A stretch of 36,034 bases of DNA from contig NZ_AJXN01000031.1 in assembly GCF_000286355.1 (NCBI RefSeq), positions 1 to 36,034 of the forward strand. The letters run 5' to 3'. The DNA is from Kocuria atrinae C3-8. Lineage in GTDB: Bacteria > Actinomycetota > Actinomycetes > Actinomycetales > Micrococcaceae. Of the stretch, positions 17,758 to 31,439 are shown piece after piece. Every line of letters starts with the position of its first letter. The stretch's first letter is position 1. The notes beneath the pieces are model-generated. The model was not told where the DNA came from and ran no database searches. It saw only the letters and a list, made by a program, of their open reading frames with translations. Position numbers and translations under genes: made by a program.

Positions 17758-18264
17758 TTCGTCCACAGGTCCCCCGCCGCCCAGGACCAGCGACGACGCC
17801 GCTCCATGCACAGTTCGTCACGGCCGTGTGGATGGGTTGTGCACAACCTGAAATCGGTCGATGTGGAAAACTTTGTGGACAACGAAGGAGCTTCGGTGGA
17901 TAACCCGACCGAAGTGGGGGACGAGGCTGTGGATCCCGCGGAATCACGCGGAAGTTGTGCACTGAGCGACCACAGACGAACTCGAAGTTAAGCACAGGAC
18001 ATCAACAAGCTCGACCGGTTCGAACAGCGGGAAGCAGGCAGTTATCCACAGTTTCCACATGGGTTATTAACACTCTTACCCTTAAAGAGAAATCCACCGA
18101 ATAACAAATATCTTGTCCCTCCATCCCGACCCGCGCTCCGCTGAGAACCTGTAATTACAAGTTTCCGCACTCCACCGGAGTGCTCCGGGCTCGAAACTCG
18201 CGGCTCAAGGCGGATACGATGCACACGGCGAGTTACACATTTTTTAGATCAAAGGGGCATTGCC
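17758..18264. other. Origin region, right half: DnaA-box cluster and AT-rich segment between dnaA and dnaN
   Basis: No gene is visible in these 507 bases. DnaA-box-like 9-mers: 17759-17767 (TCGTCCACA), 17837-17845 (TTGTGCACA, part of a palindrome readable on both strands), 17862-17870 (minus, TTTTCCACA), 17874-17882 (minus, TTGTCCACA, perfect), 17895-17903 (minus, TTATCCACC), 17928-17936 (minus, GGATCCACA), 18042-18050 (TTATCCACA, perfect) and 18051-18059 (GTTTCCACA). From about 18062 to 18113 the sequence is the most AT-rich nearby and follows the perfect box directly, so it is the best candidate for the unwinding element. An AAAGGGG site at about 18251 serves dnaN. Confidence 0.87.
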
Positions 18265-19387
18265 GTGAAGTTCTCCGTCGAGCGCGACGTACTGGCTGAA
18301 GCAGTCACATGGACGGCACGATCCTTGTCTCCACGCCCTCCGGTACCCGTCCTGTCCGGTCTGCTCATCAAGGCCGAAGGCGGATCACTGTCAATCGCAA
18401 GCTTCGATTACGAGATCTCTGCTCGCCTAACCATCAGCGCTGATGTTCAGGAAGAAGGCACCACTCTGGTTTCGGTCGCCTCCTCGCGGACATCTGCCGT
18501 TCTTTGCCTTCGGCACCTGTTCAGGTGGAAGCCGACGGCGGCAAGGTCACGCTCACGTGTAAGTCGTCCAAGTTCAATCTCGCCGCGATGCCGGTCGACG
18601 ACTACCCCCAGCTGCCGGCCCTGCCGGATCTCTCGGGTGTCATTGCCGGGGACGAATTCGCCCATGCTGTGGGTCAGGTCAACATCGCCGCATCCAAGGA
18701 CGACACCCTGCCGATCCTGACCGGTGTGCGCATGGAGATCGAGGGCGAGAAAATCACGTTGCTCGCGACCGACCGTTACCGCTTGGCCATGCGCGAGCTC
18801 ACGTGGCGTCCTTCAGATCCCACGATTTCCACGGCCGCGCTCATCAAAGCCAAGACCTTGAACGACATCGCCAAGACTCTCGGCGCATCCGGTGACGTCA
18901 ACGTGGCGCTGGCCGACAACGCCGAGCTGGTCGGTTTCGAATCCGGCGGTCGTCGCACCACCAGCCTCCTGATCGACGGCGAATACCCCAAGATTCGTTC
19001 GCTGTTCCCGGAGAACACTCCCATCACCGCCGCGGTCAAGACCGCGGATCTGGTGGAAGCAGTTCGTCGTGTGTCCCTGGTGGCCGAACGCAACACCCCG
19101 GTCCGCCTCGCCTTCACCCAGGGCCAGGTCGCCTTGGATGCCGGCACGGGCGAGGACGCTCAGGCGTCCGAGGTCCTGGATGCCCAGCTCAACGGCGACG
19201 ACATCACCGTGGCGTTCAACCCCACGTACCTCTCCGAGGGTCTGCACGCGTTCGATTCGCAGTACGTGCGCTTCTCCTTCACGGCTCCGCCCAAGCCCGC
19301 GGTCCTGTCCGCCCAGGAAGAGCTGGACGGCGAGGACAACGTGATTACAAGTACCTGCTGATGCCGGTGCGGTTGCCCAACCAGTGA
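18265..19387 (+). CDS. dnaN: DNA polymerase III beta sliding clamp, two frame breaks
   Basis: DnaN forms the dimeric ring that tethers DNA polymerase. The GTG at 18265 starts MKFSVERDVLAEAV, the normal family start, after AAAGGGG. Further hallmarks are PVLSGLLI, LPILTGVRMEIEGEKITLLATDRYRLA, GEYPKIRSLFP and NPTYLSEGL. The frame breaks at 18474-18475 (GG, expected GGG), restoring VSGRLLADICRSLP, and at 19341 (G, expected GG), restoring EDNGDYKYLLMPVRLPNQ. The corrected protein is 374 residues, the usual length, and the C-terminal MPVRLP is the standard end. recF begins 4 bases after the stop. Confidence 0.93.
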
Positions 19388-19391
19388 TCGT

Positions 19392-20708
19392 GTGTTCGTA
19401 GACCACCTGTCCCTGCTGGATTTCAGGACCTACGCGAGTCTCGATCTGGCCCTGGAACGCGGGCTGACCGTCTTCGTAGGTCCCAACGGTGTGGGCAAAA
19501 CCAACGTGGTCGAAGCCATCGACTGGGCGGCCAACCTGTCCTCCCATCGCGTGGCCAGCGATACCCCGCTGATCAAGACCGGATCCGAACGCGCGATCGT
19601 GCGGGTCCGGATCCGCAGGGCTACGCAGCAGACGGTTCTGGAATTCGAACTCAACGACCGCCGAGCCAACCGGGTGCAGATCAATCGCGCGGCACCGGTG
19701 CGCGCCCGGGAAGCCGTGGGCGTGCTGCACACCGTGGTGTTCTCCCCGGAAGATCTGACCCTGGTCAAGGGAGATCCGGGACATCGGCGGAAGTTCCTGG
19801 ACGATCTGGCAACCTCCATGCGTCCGGTGTTGGCGGCCGCCCGCGGCGACTATGAGCGGGCTCTGAAACAACGCAATGCCCTGCTGAAATCGGCTCGCTA
19901 TTCGCGGCAGCATTCGGATTCCCACCAGGCCACGCTCACGGTGTGGAACGAACAACTGGCTCGGGCAGGTGCCGCGGTCATGGGCGCCCGGCTGCAGCTG
20001 CTCAAGGCACTGGAACCGGAAGTGGACCGGGCCTACCAACAGCTCACGGACGGGCCCAAACACGTCAAGCTGCGCTACGAGTGCTCGTCGTTGGATCCTT
20101 CCGCGGACGTCGCAGCTCTGGAGCACTTCTCGGTGGAAGACCTCTACGAGCTGATGCTGCAAGCCTTCGAACGGGTCGCGCGGCAAGAGCAGGAACGCGG
20201 GATCACTCTGGTGGGCCCGCACCGTGATGACATGGTGATTTCCCTGGGAGACACCCCGGCCAAGGGCTACGCCTCCCACGGCGAAACCTGGTCCACGGCC
20301 CTCGCCCTGCGGTTGGGGTCTTGGTACGTCCACGTGGCGGACGACCCCAACGAGGGTGCGGCCCCCGTGCTCATCCTGGATGACGTGTTCGCCGAGCTGG
20401 ATGCGCGGCGCCGGCAGAAGCTCGCCCAGCTGGTGCAGCAGGCCGAACAGGTGCTCGTGACCGCCGCGGTCGACGAGGACCTTCCGGCTGCGTTGCGCGA
20501 GAATCCTCATCGCGTAGTCCGAGTGAGCCCCGGCCAGGTCGAGGTCACGGATTCGACGACGGCGCTCGAGCAGGTCCCGGGCGAACAGTCACCTTCCGAG
20601 GATCTGCCCGCTCCCCAGGTCGACGAGGAACGCGACCTTTCCGCAGGGGAACGCGATGCGACGTCGTCGTCGGTTCAGGACCCACGAGACCAGGGTGAGC
20701 ATGGCTGA
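19392..20708 (+). CDS. recF: DNA replication and repair protein RecF
   Basis: RecF is an SMC/ABC-like ATPase that helps load RecA at gaps. The GTG at 19392 begins MFVDHLSLLDFRTYASLDL, matching the family. Walker A GPNGVGKTN is at about residues 30-38, the signature-type region LVGPHRDDM follows near 275, and Walker B LILDDVFAELDARRRQKL is near 328-345. The frame is intact and gives 438 residues. The last 60 or so residues, rich in Glu, Asp, Ser and Gln, go beyond the usual end near VTAAV...HRVVRVSPG and look disordered. The stop overlaps the dciA start by 8 bases, indicating coupled translation. Confidence 0.95.
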   Translation: MFVDHLSLLDFRTYASLDLALERGLTVFVGPNGVGKTNVVEAIDWAANLSSHRVASDTPLIKTGSERAIVRVRIRRATQQTVLEFELNDRRANRVQINRAAPVRAREAVGVLHTVVFSPEDLTLVKGDPGHRRKFLDDLATSMRPVLAAARGDYERALKQRNALLKSARYSRQHSDSHQATLTVWNEQLARAGAAVMGARLQLLKALEPEVDRAYQQLTDGPKHVKLRYECSSLDPSADVAALEHFSVEDLYELMLQAFERVARQEQERGITLVGPHRDDMVISLGDTPAKGYASHGETWSTALALRLGSWYVHVADDPNEGAAPVLILDDVFAELDARRRQKLAQLVQQAEQVLVTAAVDEDLPAALRENPHRVVRVSPGQVEVTDSTTALEQVPGEQSPSEDLPAPQVDEERDLSAGERDATSSSVQDPRDQGEHG

Positions 20709-21293
20709 TCCGGCCCGGGAAGACGTTGTCGATGCAGCCGCCTCTGCCCTGCAGCGGGTGCGCCGCGCCGCCCAGGAGCGCGGCGACTCGCGACTGTCCA
20801 AAGCGGCGGCTGCCAAGAACATGAAGTTCTTCGGGCAAGCCATGGAGGACGGCACCGGATCGCCGGCGCTCAAGCAGCGCTACAACCGGCCCGTGGATGC
20901 CCGGCAGATGGGCGGCTACTCGGGACCCGGCAAATCCGCGCGGGATCCGCGGAAACTGGGCAATATCGTGGACTCGCTCATCGTGCACCGCGGCTGGAAG
21001 ACCCCGGTGAATGTGAGCAGTGTGCTCGCGGACTGGGCCTCGCTGGTGGGCGCGCGCAATGCCGAGCACACGTGCCGGAGAGTTTCGAGGACACCGTGGT
21101 GCGCGTGCGCTGCGATTCCACCGCGTACGCCACACAGCTGCGGCTGATGCAATCGCAGATCCTGCGGACCTTCGCGGATCGGCTGGGTGAGGGGATCGTG
21201 ACCAAGCTCGACATCCACGGTCCTGTGGGCCCCAGTTGGAAGAAGGGTCGGTGGACCGTGCAGGGCCGCGGCCCCCGCGATACATATGGATAA
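20701..21293 (+). CDS. dciA: DciA-type (DUF721) replicative helicase loader/operator, one frame break
   Basis: DUF721 proteins of bacteria without DnaC or DnaI are DciA, which interacts with the DnaB helicase at initiation; the actinobacterial member is Rv0004. The ATG at 20701 overlaps the recF end. Residues of about 1-90 form a variable basic region. The conserved domain starts at RKLGNIVDSLIVHRGW and continues DWASLVGARNAEHT, then VVRVRCDSTAYATQLRLMQ and ILRTFADRLGEGIV, with GPVGPSWKKGRW at the end. The frame breaks at 21072 (G, expected GG), restoring AEHTVPESFED and a 197-residue protein. Its position between recF and gyrB is the usual actinobacterial one. Confidence 0.9.
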
Positions 21294-21449
21294 CATCGTT
21301 TCGTTTCTCGGATGAGGCTGTAGATGCCGGAATTCTCGGAATCACCCCCGGCTCGTGTGGTCCCCCATCAGATCGGCCCCTCGGGGCGTCTGCGGGCCGT
21401 TGAGCGCTTTATCCGGTAGAATTGCGGTAACAAGATCTTTTCGCCCCGC

Positions 21450-23616
<2,167 letters not shown>

Positions 23617-23702
23617 GGCATCTGAACACGATGTCGGCCGTGTATTCCGTATGCGGCATGAATGCAGAACTGTGGGATCTGAGAAGAAACGGATAGCAAC
23701 GC

Positions 23703-26374
<2,672 letters not shown>

Positions 26375-26378
<4 letters not shown>

Positions 26379-26902
26379 GCGCAAGCTCAGCCTCAAAGGG
26401 CGCCAAGCCCGCGAAGAACTCTTCGGTGAGTCCCGCCAAGGGCGGCACCAAAACCGCGGAGAAGAAGCCGGCTACGCCCGCAGCCAAGAAGCCGCAGAAC
26501 CAGCCCAACAAGGGCCTGGTCCGCCCCGCACCCCGCGCCAAGGTGCGCCGTGCGCGGTTGGTGGTGTCCAAGGTCGACACCTGGTCGGTGCTCAAGCTGG
26601 CCTTCCTGCTCTCCGTTGCACTGGGCATCATCACGGTCGTGGCATCGCTGGTGCTGTGGCTCGTGCTGAACCTCACTGGTCTGTTCGATGGCATCAACGA
26701 AATGCTGTCCATGCTCGGCGGCAACGCCGGCGGCACGGACATCAAGGAGTTCTTGTCCTTGGGCAACGTGGCGCTGTTCGCCACGATCATCTCCGTGGTC
26801 AATGTGATTCTGCTGACCGCACTGTCCGTGCTGGGGGCTCTGTTGTACAACATTGCGGCCGCGCTGATCGGCGGCATCGGGGTGACCCTGACCGACGACT
26901 GA
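26375..26902 (+). CDS. DUF3566 membrane protein
   Basis: A 175-residue protein starting at the ATG at 26375, which overlaps the gyrA stop (ATGA), so the two are translationally coupled. Residues 1-65 are rich in Lys, Ala and Pro, cytoplasmic and probably disordered. The DUF3566 domain starts with [23 protein letters not shown], followed by two hydrophobic helices (about 70-98 and 127-160) and a glycine-rich end ([12 protein letters not shown]). It corresponds to Rv0007, always next to gyrA in Actinobacteria. Some studies link the mycobacterial protein to cell division or surface stress; no enzyme motif is visible. Confidence 0.92.
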
Positions 26903-26990
26903 TCGGTCCACGATTTGGCGCCGGGGGAAACCTCCGGTAAAGTTTCAGCTCGGTCATCCAAGAAGTTAGCTTTTTGGGTGGTCGTGCTAC

Positions 26991-27064
26991 GGGCGTATAG
27001 CTCAGACGGTTAGAGCGCTTCGCTGATAACGAAGAGGTCCCAGGTTCAATTCCTGGTACGCCCA
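26991..27064 (+). tRNA. ileT: tRNA-Ile (anticodon GAT)
   Basis: The acceptor stem GGGCGTA pairs with TACGCCC, with discriminator A at 27064. The D arm has AGCTCAGACGGTTAGAGC, the anticodon loop is CTGATAA between CTTCG and CGAAG, and the T loop is GGTTCAATTCC. CCA is not encoded. This is the usual ileT position after gyrA. Confidence 0.97.
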
Positions 27065-27103
27065 CTCAACTGAGTTCACGAGTAAAATCGTGTGGAGGTA
27101 GCG

Positions 27104-27226
27104 ATGAAGGCACGAACCGCAGCACTGGCTGCACTCGCCGGCTTGTCCATCGCAGCTTTCAAAGCTTGGCGCGAGGCGGAAGCCAAACGCGAAGCATGGG
27201 ACTCAGCTGTAGATCCCGTCGACTGA
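27104..27226 (+). CDS. DLW-39 family small protein
   Basis: A 40-residue protein with an ATG at 27104 and GGAGG 8 bases upstream. A basic start (MKAR) precedes one hydrophobic helix (AALAALAGLSIAAFKAW), then a charged end (REAEAKREAWDSAVDPVD). The Trp in the helix-end and the closing W...A.DPV match the DLW-39 family found between tRNA-Ile and tRNA-Ala of Actinobacteria. The function is unknown; it is probably a single-span membrane peptide. Confidence 0.85.
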   Translation: MKARTAALAALAGLSIAAFKAWREAEAKREAWDSAVDPVD

Positions 27227-27273
27227 ACGGTCTAGGGATTTGGCACACCGGCAGGTGAGCCGCAATTGAATAC

Positions 27274-27346
27274 GGGGCCTTAGCTCAGTTGGTAGAGCGC
27301 CGCCTTTGCAAGGCGGATGTCAGGAGTTCGAATCTCCTAGGCTCCA
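27274..27346 (+). tRNA. alaT: tRNA-Ala (anticodon TGC)
   Basis: GGGGCCT pairs with AGGCTCC, including the G3-T70 pair that marks alanine tRNAs. The anticodon loop TTTGCAA lies between CCGCC and GGCGG, and the T loop is AGTTCGAATCT. The discriminator is A at 27346; CCA is not encoded. Confidence 0.97.
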
Positions 27347-27353
27347 CAATCAA

Positions 27354-27396
27354 AACCTCCGGGTTCCTGTTGCGACAGGGGCCCGGAGGTTTTTTG
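27354..27396 (+). terminator. Intrinsic terminator after tRNA-Ala
   Basis: AACCTCCGGG and CCCGGAGGTT pair perfectly (10 pairs), with CCTGT/ACAGG extending inside, followed by TTTTT. The 217 bases from 27397 to the next gene hold no other convincing feature. Confidence 0.9.
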
Positions 27397-27613
27397 GTGT
27401 GCGGAGTGCGGGATGTGGAGCGTTCCATTCACGCCTGTGGAACGAGTGGCTGAGGCAGCGACGGGAGCGACCAGAGCGGCGTCGTCGGACGAAATAATGC
27501 AGAACCTTTCTGCCACAGTTGTGTACCAATCATTACGAACAGTTAACGCGTGAAATACTGACGAACAATTGCTGTGACCCCCCTCATGATTGCCAAGTCA
27601 GTGGAGTAACCGA

Positions 27614-28908
27614 ATGCGCGATAAAACACCCTTGCTGCCGGATCCGTCGGTGAATCCGAACGAGCAGCTGGAACGGGTCAAGAAGTGGCGGATCGTGGGC
27701 CCCGGTCTGGTGGTGGCCGCCACCGGTGTGGGCGCCGCGGACATGGTCGCGACCCTGACCGCCGGCTCCCGCTACGGTTACACGCTGCTGTGGGCGGTCA
27801 TCGTGGGCACCATCATGAAGATCGTTCTGGTGGAGGGCGCGGGGCGTTACTCGCTGTCCAGCGGTCGCACGATCTTCGAAGGCTGGCGCTCGCTGGGTCG
27901 CTGGACGTCCTGGTACTTCGGTCCGTACATCCTCATCTGGGGCTTCGTGTACGGCGCGACCGCCATGTCCTCGTCCGCGCTTCCCTTGGCAGCGCTGTTC
28001 CCGTTCCTGCCGCTGTGGGCCTGGGCCATCATGATGGGTCTGATCGGCTTCGGCATTGTGTGGATGGGTCGGTACGCGGCGGTCGAGAAGGTCACCGCGG
28101 CCATGGTGGGCATCATGTTCCTGGTCATGGTGGGTCTGGCGATCATCACGCTGCCCAACATCCCCGAGATGCTCAAGGGCCTGATCCCCGTGATCCCGCA
28201 GAGCGGTGTGGTTTACACGCTCGCACTGGCCGGAGGCGTGGGTGGCACCATCACTCTCGCGGCGTACGGTTACTGGCTGCGTGAAAAGGGCTGGCACCAG
28301 CCGCGATGGATGCGCGTCATGCAGCTGGACAACGCGGTCGCATATACCATTACCGGCATCTTTGTCCTGGCCATGCTGGTCGTGGGCGCTGAGGTGCTCT
28401 ACTCCGCCGGCTACGCCATCAGCGCCGGAGACCGCGGCCTGCTCGACCTGGACGCTGTGCTGCGCGACCGCTATGGCGACGTGATCGGAGTGATCTTCCT
28501 GATCGGCTTCTGGGCGGCGTCCTTCTCGTCCGTGGTGGGTGTGTGGTCCGGCGTCTCGCTCATGTTCGCCGATTACTGGGGCAACATCCGCAACCGTCCC
28601 AAGGACCACCCGGACACCCGCAACGGCGGCAAGTACTTCAAGTTCTACCTGCTGTGGCTCACGTTCCCGCCCATGCTGTTGCTGCTGCTGGATCGTCCGG
28701 TGTTCCTGATCCTGCTGTACGGCGTGCTGGGCGCACTGTTCATGCCGTTCCTGGCGGTCACGCTGTTGGGGCTACTCAACACCTCGCGCACCCCCAAGAA
28801 CTGGCGCAACGGCATGTTCACCAACTCGGTGCTCGTGATCTGCGCGGTGCTCTTCGGCATCTGGGTATCTACCAGGTGTGGGACACGCTCTCGGGCGTCC
28901 TTTTCTAG
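27614..28908 (+). CDS. Nramp-superfamily transporter without the canonical metal-binding motifs (one frame break)
   Basis: The ATG at 27614 follows GGAG at a 7-base gap. The product (431 residues after repair) has about eleven hydrophobic helices and matches the NRAMP/COG1914 fold: helix 1 VVGPGLVVAATGVGAADMVATL, then KIVLVEGAGRYSL, and a helix 6 region with GGVGGTITLAAYGYWLREKGW. Canonical Nramp proteins have DPGN in helix 1 and a Met in helix 6 (MPH) to bind Mn or Fe. Here these read TGVGAAD and GGTITL. Divergent members of this kind include Nramp-related Mg transporters, so manganese is not a safe guess. The frame breaks at 28863-28865 (GGG, expected GGGG), restoring GIWGIYQVWDTLSGVLF. A terminator follows. 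Confidence 0.85.
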
Positions 28909-28942
28909 CTGAGGTCGGCCGCTCGGCCAGAGCTTAAACGAC

Positions 28943-28980
28943 GACGCCGCCGGTGCCCCTTCCCGGGGCCCGGCGGCGTC
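28943..28980. terminator. Terminator between convergent genes
   Basis: GACGCCGCCGG and CCGGCGGCGTC pair perfectly, with a further GCCCC/GGGGC stem inside, followed by TCTCTGTGTTCTT. It can serve the Nramp-like gene on the plus strand and the next gene on the minus strand, whose stop is 35 bases away. Confidence 0.85.
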
Positions 28981-29014
28981 TCTGTGTTCTTAGCTAGCGC
29001 GAAGCTAACTCAGA

Positions 29015-29877
29015 TCACTTGGTGTTGTCTTCGGGCTTGGAACCCTTGATCTGTTCCTTGACCTCGTTGACGGTCTGCTTGGCATCCTCGGCGACGGACT
29101 TGGCGCCGTCCGAAGCGCGGTGAGCAGCCTGGGAGGTGGTGCCTGATCGTTCACCGGAGCGGTCGGATCCTTGATGTCGTCAACCTTGGCACCCTGGCCG
29201 GCAGCCACGGTGGTGGAGTTGTTGACCGGGGAAGCGGACACGCGCGGGGACGTGGAGGCCGGGGTCTTCCAGGGATCCTGGACCGGACGGGAGGCGCGCC
29301 ATGCGGCAACGCCAGCCACTGCACCGGCGGCGATCAGACCGAGGACCAGCAGGCCCTTGTTGCCACCCTGAGCCTTCTTCTGCTTCTTGGCGTACTCCTT
29401 GGCGGAGTTGCGAGCAGCCTTCTGGATACGCTTGACGGTCTTCTTGTCACCGGTGAGCTTGGTGACCAGAGCGTCGAACTGATCCGAGGTGTCTGCATCC
29501 GCAACCTTGGCTGCGAGAGCAGCAACGGCGCCGTCGTACTTGCCCTGGGCATCAGCGCGGCCCTTGGCGGTGTTCTTGGCGGCCTTGGCTGCCAACGGTG
29601 CAGCAGCGGCTGCGCCTGCGGCGGCGGCCTTCTCGCTGCGAGCCTTCACGGTGCCGCCCAGCTCGGAAGCCTTACCCAGGCCCTCCTGGACGTACGGGCC
29701 GGAGGACTGAACACCGGTGGCCAGGGCGGAAGCGCCCGTCTCGACACCCTGCTGCAGCTTGGTGCCCAAGTGACCGATCTCGTTGGACAGCCATGCGCCA
29801 GCGTCCACGACCTTTGCCTCGGCACCCTTCTGCGCCAGCTTGGCCTTCTTTTGGCTCTTGCTCTTGAACAAGCTCAT
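29015..29877 (-). CDS. Helical protein with one transmembrane segment, DUF5324-like (one frame break)
   Basis: The ATG at 29877 follows AGGAGGG at 7 bases; the first residues are MSLFKSKSQKKAKLAQK. Residues of about 18-95 form amphipathic Ala-, Gly- and Lys-rich helices, as in YtxH-like or apolipoprotein-like proteins. A second basic helical stretch (about 130-175) precedes a transmembrane helix GLLVLGLIAAGAVAGVAAW (about 180-198). The outer tail is low in complexity. The frame breaks at 29141; adding one base gives a Lys/Glu helix ending SKPEDNTK and a 287-residue protein. Streptomyces DUF5324 proteins, in a similar place near ppiA, share this order of parts. No enzymatic motif is visible; a role in envelope stability is a guess. 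Confidence 0.75.
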
Positions 29878-30042
29878 AACGTGTCCCTCCTGAAGTAGTG
29901 ACATTAAAAAGCTCCACAATCAGCATACGGGCTTATTAGTAGCTCAGGAGGGCCCAATCAGCGGATTCACGGGCTTTTCACTGTGCGCTGAACGCCTCCC
30001 CGCGCCCCTGACGGGTTCTCGGGAGCGTGCCACAATGACACC

Positions 30043-30584
30043 ATGACTGCTATTGCAACACACAAGGCGACCATCCACACCAACCACGGCGACATCGTGG
30101 TGGACCTCTTCGGTAACCACGCACCCAAGACCGTGAAGAATTTCGTTGGTCTGTCGGACGGATCCCAGGAATGGGCCGATCCCCGCACCGGTGAGAAGCA
30201 GAACGGTCCGCTCTACAAGGACGTCGTGTTCCACCGCATCATCAAGGATTTCATGATCCAGGGCGGTGACCCGCTGGGTCAGGGCATCGGTGGCCCCGGC
30301 TACAACTTCGATGACGAGATCCACCCGGAACTCAACTTCAACGCTCCCTACATGTTGGCCATGGCCAACGCGGGACTGCGTAACGGCCGCGGCACCAACG
30401 GCTCCCAGTTCTTCATCACCACCGCACCCACACGTGGCTGCAGGGCAAGCACACCATCTTCGGTGAGGTTGCTGATGAGGATTCCAAGAAGGTCGTGGAC
30501 GAGCTCAACAACGTCCGCACCGGTGGCCAGGACCGCCCCGTGGAGGATGCAGTAATCACCTCCATCGACATCGAGCAGCTCTGA
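30043..30584 (+). CDS. ppiA: Peptidyl-prolyl cis-trans isomerase, cyclophilin type (one frame break)
   Basis: A cytosolic cyclophilin that speeds proline isomerisation in folding proteins. The ATG at 30043 starts a protein with the family motifs [17 protein letters not shown] (catalytic Arg in FHR, about residues 66-68), [17 protein letters not shown] and NGSQFFIT (residues that line the active site). The frame breaks at about 30431 (C, expected CC), restoring [18 protein letters not shown] with the conserved tryptophan and the HTIFG motif, and a 180-residue protein ending IDIEQL. There is no signal peptide. The ribosome site is weak. The gene is next to rhomboid as in other Actinobacteria. 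Confidence 0.94.
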
Positions 30585-30609
30585 CCTCGATAGTTTTTTC
30601 GTAGACAAG

Positions 30610-30635
30610 GCCCACCCGTTGACCGGGTGGGCTTT
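30610..30635 (+). terminator. Intrinsic terminator after ppiA
   Basis: GCCCACCCG and CGGGTGGGC pair around TTGAC (30621 region), followed by TTTGTTG. It separates ppiA from the rhomboid gene. Confidence 0.85.
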
Positions 30636-30671
30636 GTTGTAGGTATGACCAGTAGATATGCGGGAGCAGAC

Positions 30672-31433
30672 ATGAACGAGAATCCTCGAGAGACCCCGAA
30701 CGACCGCCAAGGCCCGTGGGGCGATCGGCCCGTTCCTGCCCCGCAGTACGGCCAGTACATCTCGGGTCCTCAAGGTGGTCCCGGTGGGCAGCACCCGTCC
30801 GGTCAGCATGACCCTACCCGCGGCCCGCAGCAGCCTGAGCGACGAGGCGGCCCCGGGATTCAACGACGACGCCGCGGGGGCGGCATGCCCGTCTCCTGGA
30901 CCATCATTGGGCTGTGCGTGGCCGTGTGGGGTATCCAATGGTTGGTCTACGCCACCACTCCCTACAACTTGGCCTCGATCCTGGGTTACGCACCGGTGCT
31001 GACCAGCACCGAACCGTGGCGCATGCTCACCTCAGGGTTTGTGCACTCCATGCCCTCGCCCATTCACCTGCTGCTGAACATGTACACGCTGTACCTGTTC
31101 GGCCGGATGCTCGAACCATTCTTGGGATCCTGGCGGATGTTGGTCCTGTTCGTGCTGTCGGTGCTCGGTGGGTCTCTGGGCGTACTGCTGCTGGGACAGC
31201 CCAACGTGCTGGTGATCGGAGCCTCCGGTGGAGTCTTCGGCCTGTTCGGTGCGCTGTTCATCTTCATGCGCCACTTCAAGCGCAACATCACGCCCATCGT
31301 GGTGCTCATCGTGATCAACCTGGCCTTCGGATTCCTGGTGGGTGGTATCGCGTGGCAGGCACACGTGGGCGGACTGATTGTGGGCGCGCTCGTGTCGCTG
31401 GCGATGCTCCCGGGGCTGCGAAAGCGTCGCTGA
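30672..31433 (+). CDS. Rhomboid-family intramembrane serine protease
   Basis: Rhomboids cleave transmembrane proteins within the membrane. The ATG at 30672 after GGGAG gives 253 residues; an upstream ATG at 30645 lacks a ribosome site and falls just after a terminator. Residues 1-70 are Pro, Gln and Gly rich and cytoplasmic. Six hydrophobic helices follow. The active site is complete: HLLLNMYTLY (asparagine of the oxyanion region), GASGGVFGLFGA (nucleophile Ser) and AWQAHVGGLIVGAL (catalytic His). The frame is intact. Its substrate is not known. The gene lies between ppiA and a DnaA-box cluster. Confidence 0.92.
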   Translation: MNENPRETPNDRQGPWGDRPVPAPQYGQYISGPQGGPGGQHPSGQHDPTRGPQQPERRGGPGIQRRRRGGGMPVSWTIIGLCVAVWGIQWLVYATTPYNLASILGYAPVLTSTEPWRMLTSGFVHSMPSPIHLLLNMYTLYLFGRMLEPFLGSWRMLVLFVLSVLGGSLGVLLLGQPNVLVIGASGGVFGLFGALFIFMRHFKRNITPIVVLIVINLAFGFLVGGIAWQAHVGGLIVGALVSLAMLPGLRKRR

Positions 31434-31439
31434 GCGGAG

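Noticed and set aside
27397-27613. A gene or riboswitch ahead of the Nramp-like gene
   Set aside because: I found no convincing reading frame or conserved structure. There is only a short low-quality open frame and no known M-box or yybP-like fold.
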